Shown here piece after piece: positions 1 through 9,640 of a stretch of DNA of 47,850 nucleotides; the first letter of the stretch is position 1, and each line of letters begins with the position of its first letter. Position numbers and translations under genes: made by a program. The stretch is taken from contig JAKSNA010000022.1 in assembly GCA_024400295.1 (NCBI GenBank), positions 1 to 47,850 on the forward strand. Direction: 5' to 3'. The notes beneath the pieces were generated by a model. That model was given only the letters and a program-made list of their open reading frames with translations. It had not been told where the DNA came from and ran no database searches. This DNA comes from Bacteroidales bacterium (GTDB lineage: Bacteria > Bacteroidota > Bacteroidia > Bacteroidales > F082).

Positions 1-69
1 CCATCTTTCCATAACTGTTTTGGTTTCAAGCCGTTAATTTGGTCGAACTCACGTTCAATAGTTTATAAT

Positions 70-1548
70 ATGACAAAAATGTTTACCGGCCTTAAGCCGT
101 TCCAGACAGCTGAGTTGATAATAATGCTTGCACTTGCCTTCGTGATACCGTTTCACTGGCTTGCCGCGCAATATGGTGAGGTGGCATTGGTGGCATGTGC
201 CGTCCTGAAGGTCGTTTTTGAACAGAAATTCAAGTTCAACCCGACTCAGATGAAATGGAAATGGGTGTATCTTGTGTTCATGGCGACGTGGCTTGCATAT
301 CTCGTCGGGATGATTCACACTGAAAACGCTGGTGAAGGCTGGTTTGAGGTGAGCAAGAAACTCGGATTCCTGCTCTTCCCGCTGGCGTTCCTGATTTCCG
401 ACATGTCGTACCTCACGAAAGACAGAATACGTGCGGTTTTTTATGCACTTGTGGCAGGTACGCTTGTGTTTTTCCTTGCAAACGTGTTGTGGGCTTCCTA
501 CGATGTGATTGTTCTGAAATACACGACCGAACGTTTCTTTGACGATGAGCTGATGAAACTCTATTACGTCCATCACACGTATATGTCGATGTATGTCCTA
601 TTGGCTTTCGCTTTCTGTTTTGTTGAATTTTGCAATCAAAAAAGTCTGAAAATCAAGATAATAAATGCAACGGCAATGCTGTTGATGGTGGTTTTGGTCT
701 TTTTGCTTGACTCGCGTGCCGGCATTTTGACTTTGTTGGTGGAAATCATAGTGTTATGGTTTTACTATACCTTCATCTTGAATAAAAAGAAAATCGGTGT
801 GATATCGGGCGTTGCGGCTGTCGTGATACTCGTGGCTGTCGTTTCCACCGTGCCGGGATGTTTCTCAAGAATCACTGATACGGTGAAAAATGTCACTTCA
901 GAGAAGAAGACAGACAGACGGCTTGTTCAATTTGCCGGTTATAAATCACTGCTAAAAGACAAATGGCTGTTCGGTGTCGGCTCGGGCGACAGAAATGACG
1001 AGACATTGAAATCGTACAAGAAGCATGAGGAGGAATTGATTTCTTCAATCGTACCAATACAAGGTATTGATAAAGAAGAGTTTACAGTCAAACGGACTGC
1101 ACTTCTCGACACGATTTGCCGGTTGACGTCTCTGGGCGGCAACTGGAACGGACCAAATGACAAAGCGGAGGATTTCATCAAAGACAATGCTGAAACATAC
1201 GGCTGCACTGCGGAGTCGGTGTTGGATATTTATTGCAAGTATATCTACATCAAAAACGCTTTGTTTTTTGAGTTGGACTCTCATAATCAATTCTTTGACA
1301 CAATGATAAGCATCGGAATAGTTGGCCTGCTGCTGCTCTTGGCGTATTTCGTCATCCCCGTTGTCTTGATGATAAAACACAGGAAATTCGATGTCACATA
1401 CCTGATTTTCCTGATGATAATTGCGTTCAATGCGTTGTTTGAGTCAGTCTTTGAGGTTCAGGTCGGAATCATATTCTTCAATTTCTTTAACATGCTGTTA
1501 TTCACTTCGTTAATATTTAATGTTCAATCATATTCAAAATCGCGGTAA
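70..1548 (+). CDS. O-antigen ligase / Wzy-like polymerase, integral membrane
   Basis: Multi-pass membrane protein of 492 residues with about ten hydrophobic helices and one large extracytoplasmic loop (roughly residues 275-400). After that loop comes HNQFFDTMISIGIVGLLLL, the typical signature of the Wzy_C/O-antigen ligase family, whose conserved His sits in the big periplasmic loop. Proteins of this family join undecaprenyl-linked glycans to lipid A or polymerise repeat units at the periplasmic face; sequence alone does not separate the two. The ATG at 70 is the first start in a frame that is open to the window edge, so a longer N-terminus cannot be excluded. The stop almost touches the next start (1550), suggesting one transcript. 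An EpsG-like polymerase lies at 7307, so ligase is slightly more likely here. Confidence 0.8.
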   Translation: MTKMFTGLKPFQTAELIIMLALAFVIPFHWLAAQYGEVALVACAVLKVVFEQKFKFNPTQMKWKWVYLVFMATWLAYLVGMIHTENAGEGWFEVSKKLGFLLFPLAFLISDMSYLTKDRIRAVFYALVAGTLVFFLANVLWASYDVIVLKYTTERFFDDELMKLYYVHHTYMSMYVLLAFAFCFVEFCNQKSLKIKIINATAMLLMVVLVFLLDSRAGILTLLVEIIVLWFYYTFILNKKKIGVISGVAAVVILVAVVSTVPGCFSRITDTVKNVTSEKKTDRRLVQFAGYKSLLKDKWLFGVGSGDRNDETLKSYKKHEEELISSIVPIQGIDKEEFTVKRTALLDTICRLTSLGGNWNGPNDKAEDFIKDNAETYGCTAESVLDIYCKYIYIKNALFFELDSHNQFFDTMISIGIVGLLLLLAYFVIPVVLMIKHRKFDVTYLIFLMIIAFNALFESVFEVQVGIIFFNFFNMLLFTSLIFNVQSYSKSR

Positions 1549-1549
1549 A

Positions 1550-3229
1550 ATGAGAAACAGGATATTTTTACTTTTTGTCTTGATGATTCCGGGTGTTGTG
1601 GTCAGTGCTCAGGAATTGCAGATTCCGTTGAACGACGACTACGAGATGGAAGTCTCTGCCGCCGCCTATAACTCTGATTATATTTTCCACACGGCGATGC
1701 GCTCGTGGTCGGAACATCAGTTTAAAGATGTGATAAATCTTGACAGCATTGATAATCAATACCGTTTTAACATCAACGTGAAAAACAAATTTTGGAATTA
1801 TGTCTGTAATTCGTTTTTGAACGATGATTTTTTACGTGTGAAAGGCAAGAACGATGAGTTTTATATCGCTGTCAACCCGTACATTGACTTTGAGGTCGGA
1901 CACGACGGTAACCGTACGACGTGGGTGAACACCCGTGGGGCTGAGGTGAAGGGCACGATAGGCAGGAACTTCGCTTTTTACACCAATGTCCGTGAAAATC
2001 AGGCGGTTTTCCCTGAATACATCACAAACTACATCAAAGACAAAAAAGTCATACCGGGTCAGGGATTGGCGAAGACGTTCAAGGAGACCGGCTTCGATTA
2101 CACCAACGCGCAGGCATATATCGCGTTCCGCCCCGTGAGATGGCTTGACGCCACGCTCGGATACGGAAAGAACTTCATCGGCGACGGATACCGCTCGATG
2201 ATATTGTCAGACAACGCGTTCAGCTACCCGTATCTGAAACTCACCGCCGACTTCTGGCGGATACAATACACCTGCCTCTACAGTCAGATGACCGACAGAA
2301 ACAGAGTCTTGGCCGACAACACCTACGCGAGGAAGTTCACGGTGATACATTATCTCGACTTCGCTGTCTCAAGACGCGTGAACATCGGGCTTTTCGATGC
2401 GCTTGTGGCCAAAAACCAAGACTCGCTGGGAGTACGCCGCGGCTTCGATTTCCAGTACATCAACCCGATAATCTTTCTCCGCCCGGCGGAATATTACGCG
2501 GGGACGTCGCCCGACAACTCGCTTCTCGGCATCACCGCGAGCGTCATCGTGGGGAAGCACACCACCATTTACGGACAGTTCGTCCTCGATGAGATGACGT
2601 TCAAGGAGTTTGTCGGCGGCAAGGGCTATTATGCCAACAAACAGTCGTACCAGCTCGGAGTGAAGAGCTACAACTGCTTCAACGTCAACGGGTTGTTCCT
2701 TCAGCTTGAAGGCAACATCGTGATGCCGTACATGTATTCGCACACATCGCAGGGGTCGGGCTGCGGCGTAGGGGAGGACAACTACGCGCACTACAACGAA
2801 CCGCTCGCACATCCGTGGGGCGCAAACCTCTGGGAAGGCGTCGGACGCGCTCAGTACAACTGGAAACGCCTTTATTTCCAGTACAAAATCAATTTCGGAC
2901 AGTACGGTGACGACATCAAGAACGCTCACGGGGCAATCGACAACTACGGCCATGACGTTTATCTCGACTATCACGACCACGTGCACATCCTCGACCCGGA
3001 AGAAGACCCCCGCGGAATCTACGGACATTATCTCCTCACGGGAAGAAAAACCACAGTGATGATGAATGACTTCACCGTCTCGTATCTGATAAATCCGGCC
3101 TACAACCTCAACGCCTTCGTAGAAGTGACAAACCGCAGTTTCAAGGCGCAAGGCCTTGATGGCAAGAACGACTTTGTATTCAGCATCGGCCTAAGGACGA
3201 GTCTCGACAGGAAGTACTACGACTTTTGA
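1550..3229 (+). CDS. Wzi/RemB-like outer-membrane beta-barrel protein
   Basis: Exported outer-membrane protein of 559 residues. It starts with a signal peptide (MRNRIFLLFVLMIPGVVVSA, then Q) and ends in an aromatic residue (YYDF), as beta-barrels do. The stretch around YGKNFIGDGYRSMILSDNA, followed by YPYLKLTADFW, matches the pattern I associate with Wzi capsule-assembly proteins and flavobacterial RemB. Wzi-type barrels bind capsule at the cell surface, which fits the location between a ligase/polymerase and a flippase. An in-frame start at 1520 lies inside the preceding gene and would hide the signal peptide, so the ATG at 1550 is chosen. The family call rests on recognised motifs; the exact role (capsule attachment or adhesion/motility) is inference. 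Confidence 0.75.
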   Translation: MRNRIFLLFVLMIPGVVVSAQELQIPLNDDYEMEVSAAAYNSDYIFHTAMRSWSEHQFKDVINLDSIDNQYRFNINVKNKFWNYVCNSFLNDDFLRVKGKNDEFYIAVNPYIDFEVGHDGNRTTWVNTRGAEVKGTIGRNFAFYTNVRENQAVFPEYITNYIKDKKVIPGQGLAKTFKETGFDYTNAQAYIAFRPVRWLDATLGYGKNFIGDGYRSMILSDNAFSYPYLKLTADFWRIQYTCLYSQMTDRNRVLADNTYARKFTVIHYLDFAVSRRVNIGLFDALVAKNQDSLGVRRGFDFQYINPIIFLRPAEYYAGTSPDNSLLGITASVIVGKHTTIYGQFVLDEMTFKEFVGGKGYYANKQSYQLGVKSYNCFNVNGLFLQLEGNIVMPYMYSHTSQGSGCGVGEDNYAHYNEPLAHPWGANLWEGVGRAQYNWKRLYFQYKINFGQYGDDIKNAHGAIDNYGHDVYLDYHDHVHILDPEEDPRGIYGHYLLTGRKTTVMMNDFTVSYLINPAYNLNAFVEVTNRSFKAQGLDGKNDFVFSIGLRTSLDRKYYDF

Positions 3230-3294
3230 TTGGCAAATGCAAATCAACGCAGAAAAAAATAACATCAGCGGGAAGTCTGCGAGACAAGCAAAAA

Positions 3295-4608
3295 ATGAAA
3301 CTCTCTGACAACGCCATAAAAATCACGAAAAACGTCAGCTGGGCGGTGGCCGGCAAGACGGTGAGTCTTCTCGGCAGCCTCCTCGTCGGCATCCTCGTGG
3401 CGCGTTACCTCGGCCCGGAGCAATACGGCCTGATGAACTACGTCATCAGCTACGTCTGTATCTTCCAGGTGTTTGCGACATTCGGCCTCGACAGCATCGA
3501 GATCCGCGAGGAGTCGAGGCATCCCGGAGAAAGAGACGCAATCATCGGGACGGCGTTCACGATAAAAATTATCTTGGCGGCAATAACGCTGGCGGCAGTG
3601 GCGGTCTCGGTGATGATAACCGAGACCGATTCGTTCACACGCTGGATGATAATGCTGTATTCGATTTCGATAGTGCTCAACAGCTTGAATGTCATCAGGA
3701 ATCATTTCACGTCGTTGGTGTGGAACGAATATGTCGTGAAGACAGAGATTTCCAGGACTGTCATCGGCGCGTTGATTAAGATAGGGCTGTTGTTCGCGGA
3801 GGCGGGTCTCGGCTGGTTCATCGCCGTTTATACCTTCGACTTCGTACTGCTCGCAGGCGGCTATTGCACGTCATACAGATTGAAAATCGCCAGCATGAAG
3901 CTGTGGCGGTTCGACATCAAATGGGCGAAATACCTTGTGGCACAGTCGTTTCCGCTGATGCTGACGGGCGCGGCGGTGATGATTTACCAGCGCATCGACC
4001 AGGTGATGATCGGGAAAATGGTTGACTCGGCATCAGTCGGACAGTTCTCGGTGGCGAGCAAATTCGTCGAGGTGCTTATCTTCATCCCGACAATCATGGC
4101 GCAGACCGTCGCCCCGATTCTGATACGCACAAAAGAGAAAGACGGTGACGAATACAAGAAAGAATCGCAGATGTTCATGAACATCACCATCTGGGGAAGT
4201 TTCCTCCTGGCAGCGGCCATGAGCCTGGTTTCGTATTATCTCGTCATCCTGACTTTCGGCGAGAAATATCTGCCGGCGGTCGCAATCTTGCAGATTTTGT
4301 CGTTCAAGGCCGTGAGCGTCGCCCTGTCGAACACCGCCGGGCAGCTGCTCATCATCGAGGGCTTGCAGAAATACGCCATACTTCGTGACGGCTTCGGCTG
4401 CGTCATCTGCGTGATTTTCAATTTTTTGCTGATACCGCGATTCGGAGCCGCCGGAGCCGCCGTCGTCGCAATACTGTCAAATCTGTCGGCAGGTTACATC
4501 GCCGACCTCTTCATTCCGCAATACCGTCATCTTTTCAGAATGCAAACGAAAGCGTTGCTGTTTGGATGGAAAGACATCTTAAAAATCAAAACATTGTTAA
4601 AATCTTGA
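3295..4608 (+). CDS. Wzx-type oligosaccharide flippase
   Basis: Polytopic membrane protein of 437 residues in the polysaccharide transporter (MOP) superfamily. The N-terminus (NVSWAVAGKTVSLLGSLLVG, then RYLGPEQYGLMNY) is the usual first-helix pattern of RfbX/Wzx flippases, and about 12-14 hydrophobic segments follow. It would flip undecaprenyl-diphosphate-linked repeat units to the periplasm for the ligase/polymerases at 70 and 7307. A TTG-started extension from 3226 overlaps the previous stop and adds 23 hydrophilic residues; the ATG at 3295 is preferred because the family begins right before the first helix. The gap to the next gene is 6 bp. Confidence 0.9.
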   Translation: MKLSDNAIKITKNVSWAVAGKTVSLLGSLLVGILVARYLGPEQYGLMNYVISYVCIFQVFATFGLDSIEIREESRHPGERDAIIGTAFTIKIILAAITLAAVAVSVMITETDSFTRWMIMLYSISIVLNSLNVIRNHFTSLVWNEYVVKTEISRTVIGALIKIGLLFAEAGLGWFIAVYTFDFVLLAGGYCTSYRLKIASMKLWRFDIKWAKYLVAQSFPLMLTGAAVMIYQRIDQVMIGKMVDSASVGQFSVASKFVEVLIFIPTIMAQTVAPILIRTKEKDGDEYKKESQMFMNITIWGSFLLAAAMSLVSYYLVILTFGEKYLPAVAILQILSFKAVSVALSNTAGQLLIIEGLQKYAILRDGFGCVICVIFNFLLIPRFGAAGAAVVAILSNLSAGYIADLFIPQYRHLFRMQTKALLFGWKDILKIKTLLKS

Positions 4609-4614
4609 TTTTCA

Positions 4615-5511
4615 ATGAAAAGACTTTCAATCATCATCGTTACATACAATTCTGAAAATGATATTTTCGACTGTTTAGAAGCCGTTTTCAAGCATAACGA
4701 CCTCGGAGATGAATTGGAAGTTATTGTCGTTGACAACGCCAGCGCAGGCTTCGAGACGATGCGGAAAAACATTGAAAAAATCTATGAAGAAAAGGTTATG
4801 GTTGTCAGCAACAGCAAAAACGGCGGCTACGGACAAGGCAACAACATCGGGATAAGACTTTCGTCATCAGATAAGTTATTGATAATGAACCCAGATGTAA
4901 GGATTGTCATGCCGATGTTCGCAAAAGTCGCCGACACGTTGGATAATGAAGACATCGCCCTCTGCGGATTCACGTCGATGGAAAACGAAAATCAAAGAAA
5001 CAGTTCGTTTTACTACACTCATACGACGAGCGCGTTTCGAAAGGTGTTTCTTCGCAAGAAACTACAGACAGATGATTTTCAATACAAAAGAATGTTTTTA
5101 TCCGGAGCCTGTTTCGCAATGAGAAAAGATATTTTCGAGAAAATCGGGATGTTTGACGAGAACATCTTCCTTTACGGCGAGGAAAACGACATCCATTTCC
5201 GCCTGACGAAAATGTTCGCGGAGAAAAAGACGGTTTTCCTCAAGGAGTTGAGATACATTCATCCGACCGCCAACGAGCGGGACAAAGACAAAGAATACCA
5301 GCATTCGATGAAGTCGGCGGCTTACTTCTACAAGAAAAACCAGATGCCGATGAAATCGCTGTACAGGAACGAGATGAATCAGGTGATTTTCAAGGCTTTG
5401 GCGTTGTGCATCGGGCATCCTTCGAGGATTAGAGAGGCAATTGAAAGATTCCGCGAGCAGAAAAAACAGATCAAAGAGACGTTCAACGAAATAAAAGATT
5501 CCAGATCATGA
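4615..5511 (+). CDS. Family 2 glycosyltransferase (rhamnosyltransferase-like)
   Basis: Cytoplasmic GT-A glycosyltransferase of 298 residues. Visible elements are the nucleotide-binding start LSIIIVTYNSENDIFDCLEA, VIVVDNAS, the NGGYGQGNN segment, MNPDVRI in the DXD position, and the acceptor/catalytic part FLSGACFAMRKDIFEKIGMF followed by GEENDIHFRL. This order is typical of WbbL/RfbF-like GT2 enzymes that add a deoxyhexose during O-antigen or capsule assembly. Donor and linkage cannot be read from sequence. It overlaps the next gene by four bases (ATGA), which implies translational coupling. Confidence 0.88.
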   Translation: MKRLSIIIVTYNSENDIFDCLEAVFKHNDLGDELEVIVVDNASAGFETMRKNIEKIYEEKVMVVSNSKNGGYGQGNNIGIRLSSSDKLLIMNPDVRIVMPMFAKVADTLDNEDIALCGFTSMENENQRNSSFYYTHTTSAFRKVFLRKKLQTDDFQYKRMFLSGACFAMRKDIFEKIGMFDENIFLYGEENDIHFRLTKMFAEKKTVFLKELRYIHPTANERDKDKEYQHSMKSAAYFYKKNQMPMKSLYRNEMNQVIFKALALCIGHPSRIREAIERFREQKKQIKETFNEIKDSRS

Positions 5512-6674
5512 AAGTCGTCTATGTCTTGTCTTCCACCAACAGTTTCGGAGGAGCGACCAAGTCTTTTTATTTAATGGTCAAAAGATTGATTTCCAATGGA
5601 ATAGAACCTGTCATCGTGGTTCCTGACAACAATGACTTCTGTCTTACATTGAGAAAGGAAGGCATAAGAACCATCGTTTTGAACTTCCGTTCGGCGATAT
5701 ATCCGCCAGCCAAAAACATCAGGGAGATTCTTCTTTTCGTGCCGAAGCTAATTGCAAAAACGGTTCTGAACAAAATTGCGGCGGGAAAGCTTTGCAAAGA
5801 AGCGAAGACATTCGGGGCGGAACTGATACACACCAATGTGAGTGTCGTGGATATCGGCATGAAAGCCGCAAGAAAACTCGGAATCCCGCACGTCACACAC
5901 ATCAGGGAATACGGCGACAAGGACTTCAACATGCACGTGTTCCCGTCAAAAAGCATCTATTTTAGGAATTTCAGTACAGAAAAATCATATACAATTTGCA
6001 TAACCAAAGACGTTTCAAAATACTATCATCTTGAAAATCAAAAAAACTCAAAAGTCATTTACGATGGTGTTCTGCACAAATCGGATGTGATAAAAGGCAA
6101 CAAGAAAGATGATTATTTCCTTTTTGCCGGCCGTCTCGAAGAAGCCAAAGGCATTTCTGACCTCATGAAGGCTTACGCCAAACTTTGCGAAACAAGAAAA
6201 GACGCATTTCCGTTGCTTGTCGCAGGCGAATCGACCGACAAGAATTACACAGTTGTTCTGCATGAGCTCGCAAATTCGCTGAATGTTTCAGAAAAGGTCA
6301 GATTTCTCGGAAACCGCACCGACATCCTTGAGCTGATGTCGAAAGCGGCGGCGTTGATTGTCCCGTCGAGGTCAGAAGGATTCGGATTCATCACCGCGGA
6401 GGCGATGTTTTCGGGATGCATTGTAATCGGGAGAGACACAGCCGGCACCAAGGAGCAGTTCGACAATGGCCTTGAATTGACGGGCGATGAGATTGGACTG
6501 CGCTATCAGCATGAAAAAGAACTCGTCAAACATCTGTGCGATGTGATGGACAACGGCATCGAGCCGTACTTGCCGATGATTGAACGAGCCAAAAAGACAG
6601 TGCTTTCACTTTATTCCGCAGAACAACAGGCGGAAAATGTGTTCGATTTTTACATAAACATCTTGGAAAAATGA
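5508..6674 (+). CDS. Family 4 glycosyltransferase
   Basis: GT-B fold retaining glycosyltransferase of 388 residues. The N-terminal domain shows the Gly-rich acceptor loop (SFGGATKSFYLMVKRL) and IHTNVSVVDIGMKAA; the C-terminal domain has FLFAGRLEEAKGISDLMKAY and the donor-binding E-x7-E element in VPSRSEGFGFITAEAMFSG. It lies in a run of ATGA-coupled genes (5508 overlaps the upstream stop and 6671 overlaps this stop), so it very likely works on the same glycan as its neighbours. Substrate unknown. Confidence 0.88.
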   Translation: MKVVYVLSSTNSFGGATKSFYLMVKRLISNGIEPVIVVPDNNDFCLTLRKEGIRTIVLNFRSAIYPPAKNIREILLFVPKLIAKTVLNKIAAGKLCKEAKTFGAELIHTNVSVVDIGMKAARKLGIPHVTHIREYGDKDFNMHVFPSKSIYFRNFSTEKSYTICITKDVSKYYHLENQKNSKVIYDGVLHKSDVIKGNKKDDYFLFAGRLEEAKGISDLMKAYAKLCETRKDAFPLLVAGESTDKNYTVVLHELANSLNVSEKVRFLGNRTDILELMSKAAALIVPSRSEGFGFITAEAMFSGCIVIGRDTAGTKEQFDNGLELTGDEIGLRYQHEKELVKHLCDVMDNGIEPYLPMIERAKKTVLSLYSAEQQAENVFDFYINILEK

Positions 6675-7282
6675 AAAAAATATTGATTTTCTTCGGGATG
6701 GTTCTTTCTTTCATCTATCCCAAAAGACTTAAGGAAACGGTATCAGTCGGTTTCTCTCATATCCGCACCGGTTACTATAAAAGACGGTTCGGGCATCTCG
6801 GAAAAGGCGTGAGATTCGGGAAAGCATTCCAATGCAAAGGGGAGGAACACATCAGCATAGGCGAGAAGTCGGTGTTTGGCAAAAACGGCCGACTCATGGC
6901 ATACGACAACTATCGTGGCGAACAATTCAATCCGTTCATAAAGATAGGCAGAAACTGCAGCATAGGCGAGCGTTTTCACATTACGGCGATAAATGGGATA
7001 ACGATAGGCGACAATCTCCTGACGGGGGCCGGTCTTCTCATTACCGACAATGCACATGGGACTCACGACATCGGCATGCTTGACATTGCACCGATTGAGA
7101 GGCCATTGGCATCCAAAGGGAAAGTGACAATAGGAAACAACGTGTGGTTTGGCGAGAACGTCTCGATAATGCCTGGCGTAAACATTGGCGACGGTGTCAC
7201 GGTGGCAGCAGGCAGCGTGGTGACCAAAGACATACCATCATATACAATAGTGGCTGGGATTCCGGCAAAAGCAATAATCTAA
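6671..7282 (+). CDS. Left-handed beta-helix O-acyltransferase (WbbJ/WcaF-like)
   Basis: Protein of 203 residues with repeated hexapeptide turns (IGEKSVFGKNG, IKIGRNCSIGE, ITIGDNLL, VTIGNNVWFGENVSIMPG, VNIGDGVTVAAGSVVT) and the closing segment IVAGIPAKAI. The DNAHG segment carries the His expected at the acyl-transfer site. Such trimeric enzymes move acetyl groups from acetyl-CoA to sugar hydroxyls or amines, so it probably acetylates the repeat unit. It is translationally coupled to the preceding GT4 gene through ATGA. A second member of this fold is at 31590. Confidence 0.85.
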   Translation: MKKILIFFGMVLSFIYPKRLKETVSVGFSHIRTGYYKRRFGHLGKGVRFGKAFQCKGEEHISIGEKSVFGKNGRLMAYDNYRGEQFNPFIKIGRNCSIGERFHITAINGITIGDNLLTGAGLLITDNAHGTHDIGMLDIAPIERPLASKGKVTIGNNVWFGENVSIMPGVNIGDGVTVAAGSVVTKDIPSYTIVAGIPAKAII

Positions 7283-7306
7283 CAAACAAGTCAATAATCC
7301 ATCATC

Positions 7307-9583
7307 ATGATATACTTATCAGCATTACTACTCATTTTAATTCCTTTTTTCAGATTTGACATTTTGAAAAAAGGCGGGAACGAGAAACTCTGGTATTACA
7401 TCTGCCTGTCGGCGTTGACTCTCATCGCCGGTCTTCGTTACAGGGTCGGAGGCGACACTATCGACTATATGGTTCATTTCGAGACATATCCGACGATAGC
7501 TGAACTTTCTGAATTTGATTTCAAAGGAGCATATTACACGCCTCTCTGGTATGTTTACAACGCAATATTCAAATCTTTGGGCGACAGTTTCTACGTCTTC
7601 CAGATTGTGCAGGCGTTTCTCGTGAACCTGGCTTTTTTCAGGTTTTTCAAACGTTATTCCAAGCGTTTCTTCGCGGTTCTGCTTGTGTATTTCGTCGGTT
7701 ATTATTTGTATTACAACACTGAAATCCTGCGCTCGGCGCTATGTGTCGTCCTGTTCCTCGAAGCCTATCCTTTACTCGAAAAGAGAAAATATCACTGGTA
7801 TTTCCTGCTTTCGCTGATAGCGGTGGGATTCCACATATCCGCAGTGTTTCTTTTCGTCATACCTCTGTTCCGTCTCATCAAAAAAGAGAACTTCACTGTC
7901 TGCCTCGTCACCGGACTGGTGATTCTTGTGATGGCAAGCCTTGTCAATGTGAAATCCATAATAGAATCAGTCAATATACCGACGAACTCCGGATTCAGGT
8001 ATTATCTGATGTCAAGGCTCGATTCATACGCCAAGGGCATGCCGCAGCTGTCAAAATACTATCTCTTCGACCAACTCGCTATATGTGCTCCTGTTCTGGG
8101 TATAATGTTACTGAGACGGATTTTGAGATTTGAGAATGACAGCCGTTTCGGCGTGATGGCGATGATTATGGTCATAATCCAGTTTGCGAGTATCTTCCAT
8201 CATGTCATCGGACGCTTCAATGACTACCTCGTCCCGTTTGTGATTGTTTATCTCGTGAACACTCTTTTTGAAAACAAAGGCGAGATAGCGGCCAACAAAT
8301 TCGGACTGGCACTGGCAACATTGTCTTTCGTGTCGTTTTTCGGCGTGACGGCCGTGAAATATTGCAGGAACCAATATGCGATCATGAAAGGCGCACACAT
8401 ATACGACAGGTATCTGCCTTACAGGTCTGTTTTCAATCCGGAGAAGAGCGTGAAACGGGAACTCCTAATCGCCTCTCAATACAGTGCAAGCAAGGTCGAA
8501 GTGGGAGATGAACGTGTCGGACTTGAGTTTGAGGAAAATGAAATAAAAGAAGACATATATTGGGTCAACGACACTGTCCTGCAGGATTCGTATGTGGTTG
8601 AAAGAGGTTGCAGACTGACGGTAAAAGACTGTTATGTCCGCGTCAGTCCGGATTGCGCGGTCATCGTCCGAAAAGGCGCGGTGCTTGTCGTGGATAATGC
8701 CGTCATCGACACCGACACGACGCATTGCGTGCGGCAGTGGCGGGGCATCCAAGTGCATGGCTCGAACTTGACGCACCAGTTTGAAATAGACGGCACCTAC
8801 CAGCAGGGATACATCGAGCTTCACAACGCCGCGATAAAGAATGCCATCATCGGCGTTGACCTCGGCGACCCTGATGACTGGGTGAAGAAGGGCGGGATCA
8901 TATATGCGGAAAACACCTCGTTCATCAACAATACAAGGGCGATACACGCTGAAAATTACACCAACACCGACCCGAACACCATGAGACCAGCCGATTATAA
9001 CGCCATCTTCGACAACTGCATATTTGAAATAAATGAAAGCTATATCGGGACTGACATGTTCCATAAACATGTTGACTTGTACGAGACGCATGGCCTTAAA
9101 TTCTACGGATGCCAGTTCCTGCAGACCGTCAGGAACGAGAAGACATCCGAATATTCCGTCGGCTTTGAAGCCAACGACTCTGACTTCACCATTGACAACA
9201 GCCGGGATGGAAAGGAGACAAGAAGCGTGTTCAGTGGCTTCCATCGTGGCATCGCCGCCAACAGCATGAGATTCGGCAACTGGAATAACATCAAAGTGTT
9301 CAACGCGGTGTTCAAGGACAACAGCATCGGGGTGGAGCTGAAAGACAGCCGGACGGCAATCATCATGTCAAATGACTTCTTCATCGACAACAGCAACGAC
9401 ATGTGCACCGGCATCATGATTGACGGACTGACAGATATAATGATAGAAGACAACACTTTCACCGGTCTCAACAGAAAACACGAAAACACCAGCTCCGCCG
9501 TTTCCTCGACATATATGAAGGAAGTGCATCTTGAAAACAATGTCTTCAATGATGTCACGGAGTTTGACTACAGGGGTCACTGA
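7307..9583 (+). CDS. EpsG-family polymerase fused to predicted beta-helix domain
   Basis: Single open frame of 758 residues with two unlike halves. Residues 1 to about 370 are polytopic, with the EpsG/Wzy-type pattern GLRYRVGGDTIDYM near the first loop, YTPLWYVYNAIF, and IFHHVIGRFNDYLVPF near the end; this family polymerises exopolysaccharide repeat units. From about 385 on the protein is soluble and rich in Asn, Ile and Gly, with WRGIQVHG, QGYIELHNAAIKNAIIGVDL and many NNTFxG-like turns, which resembles the right-handed beta-helix repeats of secreted Bacteroidota proteins and pectate-lyase-like folds. EpsG proteins are usually near 350-400 residues, so the second half is an extra module, presumably periplasmic. 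No internal stop or frameshift is visible. Confidence 0.8.
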   Translation: MIYLSALLLILIPFFRFDILKKGGNEKLWYYICLSALTLIAGLRYRVGGDTIDYMVHFETYPTIAELSEFDFKGAYYTPLWYVYNAIFKSLGDSFYVFQIVQAFLVNLAFFRFFKRYSKRFFAVLLVYFVGYYLYYNTEILRSALCVVLFLEAYPLLEKRKYHWYFLLSLIAVGFHISAVFLFVIPLFRLIKKENFTVCLVTGLVILVMASLVNVKSIIESVNIPTNSGFRYYLMSRLDSYAKGMPQLSKYYLFDQLAICAPVLGIMLLRRILRFENDSRFGVMAMIMVIIQFASIFHHVIGRFNDYLVPFVIVYLVNTLFENKGEIAANKFGLALATLSFVSFFGVTAVKYCRNQYAIMKGAHIYDRYLPYRSVFNPEKSVKRELLIASQYSASKVEVGDERVGLEFEENEIKEDIYWVNDTVLQDSYVVERGCRLTVKDCYVRVSPDCAVIVRKGAVLVVDNAVIDTDTTHCVRQWRGIQVHGSNLTHQFEIDGTYQQGYIELHNAAIKNAIIGVDLGDPDDWVKKGGIIYAENTSFINNTRAIHAENYTNTDPNTMRPADYNAIFDNCIFEINESYIGTDMFHKHVDLYETHGLKFYGCQFLQTVRNEKTSEYSVGFEANDSDFTIDNSRDGKETRSVFSGFHRGIAANSMRFGNWNNIKVFNAVFKDNSIGVELKDSRTAIIMSNDFFIDNSNDMCTGIMIDGLTDIMIEDNTFTGLNRKHENTSSAVSSTYMKEVHLENNVFNDVTEFDYRGH

Positions 9584-9640
9584 ATCTCCCCGCCGAGGCT
9601 CTGCAAAAAGCGGAAGACATCCTGGCATTTTAATACTACT

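Noticed and set aside
2369..3151. 260-residue minus-strand frame opposite the Wzi/RemB-like gene
   Set aside because: Mirror of a GC-rich codon pattern; no start context, no domain, and the plus-strand gene has a signal peptide and family motifs.
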